From Bifidobacteriaceae bacterium (lineage in GTDB: Bacteria; Actinomycetota; Actinomycetes; Actinomycetales; WQXJ01), in NCBI GenBank assembly GCA_031272565.1, contig JAISTN010000148.1, positions 1-7,351 of the forward strand: DNA of 7,351 nt, read 5' to 3'. Both the position numbers and the translations under genes were made by a program. Shown piece after piece: positions 6,406 to 7,351 of the stretch; position 1 is the stretch's first letter; the number at the start of each line of letters is the position of its first letter. A model generated the notes under the pieces. The model did not search any database and had not been told where the DNA came from. It saw nothing but the letters and a program-made list of their open reading frames with translations.

Positions 6406-6411
6406 TAGGCT
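6406..6411 (+). promoter_or_regulatory. Candidate -10 element (TAGGCT) for a near-leaderless lipoprotein transcript
   Basis: TAGGCT, within CTATAGGCTG, ends eight bases before the GTG at 6419 and fits the TANNNT -10 form. Transcription would begin within a base or two of the start codon. There is no room for a longer leader after the terminator and no clear Shine-Dalgarno sequence. An overlapping alternative is TATAGG (6404-6409). The -35 region would fall in the terminator stem and is not recognisable. Confidence 0.45.
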
Positions 6412-6418
6412 GTTTCGC

Positions 6419-7351
6419 GTGAAGCCCCACTCGCGTTTCCCCGTGGTTGCACTGGTACTGGCGGGCCTGTTGGCCCTGGCCGGTTGTTCGGACAAGGCGG
6501 ATGATGCCGGTGGCGGCGGCGTTAGCGGCGGCAGCACCACCTCCGCCAGCCCAGTCAGCACCGGCAGCGCTGAAGCAGCGGGGGGCGCGGCCGAGTTGCA
6601 GAGCGCTCTTGATGCTCTGAAAGCCGATCCAAGCAGCGCAGGCAACGATGCCGCGGCCGAGTTGCAGTTGGCGGTCACCCAGCAGCAGTTGGGCTGTGCG
6701 CCTGGCCATGAAGACTGTTCCGTCGTTGACCAGTTCGCCAGCCTGGACGGCGGCAAGCTGACCATCAGCGCGCCAGCCGAAGGTGTGTGCCAACCGGACC
6801 AGGCAGACTGCACTGGCGGCCAGGTCTTGGCCACCAGCAGCGCTGATTACAGCCCTTCGGAGGTCCCCTACACCATCTACTGGCTGGTGGCCGGTGAACT
6901 GGGCATCGAGGAGACCGAGACGCAGTGGTTCTTAGATGCCGGCGACCAGTCCCACCCGCAGGCTGCGGCCTGTACCGGGCGTTGCGGCTGGGACACCTTG
7001 AGCGGCTGGCACGTCGAGTTGACGGTACCGGCCTCAAGCGACGAGCCATGGACTGACTTCTACGCCAGTTTCAGTCCGGCCAGTGCTCAACCAGCCGATG
7101 CCGCCGCCATTCGGACGGCCAGGGCAGCGCTGAAAGATGCGGCTGAGGCGGCCAGGGACGCGATCAACGCCGATGCCCAGGTCAAGGACTGGACCGTCAC
7201 CTGCCCGGCCGGGTCGCCGGCTTGCGCCGTGGGGGACTTCTTTGTCCAGACCTACCAGGCGCAGACTTGGCTGGTGTTCAGCACCGAATGGTGCGCCGGC
7301 GAGTGCGCCATCGAAACGCCGGACGGCCCGGCGGTACCCGATGCCACCACC
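6419..7351 (+). CDS. Cysteine-pair-rich lipoprotein of unknown function; C-terminus beyond the right edge
   Basis: GTG at 6419 opens a frame that stays open to the last base, giving 311 residues with no stop. A signal peptide (VKPHSRFP then a hydrophobic run) ends in the lipobox LAGC, with C23 as the predicted lipidated residue. A Gly/Ser/Thr linker follows, so the protein should be anchored outside the membrane. Ten further cysteines form five close pairs: C93/C100, C124/C131, C185/C189, C262/C269 and C292/C296. Two parts look duplicated. An Ala-rich helix leads to C-x6-C-x-V-x-D-x-F in both (C93-F106 after helix 54-91; C262-F275 after helix 226-254), and a C-x-G-x-C pair follows in both (185-189, 292-296). 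No enzyme motif or known family is recognised. A rare TTA codon lies at 6932-6934. The upstream terminator and its own -10 element suggest an independent unit. Confidence 0.85.
   Translation, partial: MKPHSRFPVVALVLAGLLALAGCSDKADDAGGGGVSGGSTTSASPVSTGSAEAAGGAAELQSALDALKADPSSAGNDAAAELQLAVTQQQLGCAPGHEDCSVVDQFASLDGGKLTISAPAEGVCQPDQADCTGGQVLATSSADYSPSEVPYTIYWLVAGELGIEETETQWFLDAGDQSHPQAAACTGRCGWDTLSGWHVELTVPASSDEPWTDFYASFSPASAQPADAAAIRTARAALKDAAEAARDAINADAQVKDWTVTCPAGSPACAVGDFFVQTYQAQTWLVFSTEWCAGECAIETPDGPAVPDATT

Noticed and set aside
6932..6934. A TTA codon in the lipoprotein gene as a sign of bldA-type control
   Set aside because: A TTA codon also occurs in the YdbT-like gene (532-534), so it does not mark a special class here, and the organism is not shown to be a streptomycete.

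Overview
The window reads as high-GC Actinomycetota DNA. The evidence is a strong preference for G or C at third codon positions, a GTG start, TANNNT-type -10 elements placed just before start codons, a GC-only terminator stem without a U-tract, and secreted proteins built from actinobacterial-type Ig-like repeats. Genus cannot be fixed from the sequence; a member of Micrococcales, Actinomycetales or Propionibacteriales would fit.

Layout. Positions 1-1784 hold a minus-strand pair of membrane proteins with bacterial PH (bPH2/DUF304) domains, of the YdbS/YdbT type. They overlap by an ATGA, and the second gene runs off the left edge. Positions 1785-2619 are a long divergent non-coding region rich in inverted repeats. 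The clearest is a 32-bp inverted repeat pair (2066-2097 and 2238-2269, 30 of 32 matching). It also holds several short hairpins and a candidate small ORF with a strong ribosome binding site. Positions 2620-6315 hold one large plus-strand gene for a secreted 1231-residue protein: signal peptide, small N-terminal domain, alpha/beta-hydrolase with a GHSRGG nucleophile elbow, beta-sandwich region, Calx-beta-like domain, one Big_3_5-like Ig domain and three tandem WYRG-type Ig-like repeats. A strong GC hairpin terminator follows (6348-6382). Positions 6419-7351 begin a probable lipoprotein with an LAGC lipobox and five close cysteine pairs, cut by the right edge.

How the genes relate. The PH pair is one translationally coupled unit acting in the membrane. 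The hydrolase is a separate, monocistronic unit transcribed away from it. The lipoprotein appears to have its own, probably leaderless, promoter. Nothing shows that the three units act in one pathway; what they share is location at the cell envelope or outside it. The points most worth a second look are the inverted-repeat element in the divergent region, the domain architecture of the exported hydrolase, and the internally duplicated cysteine-pair lipoprotein.
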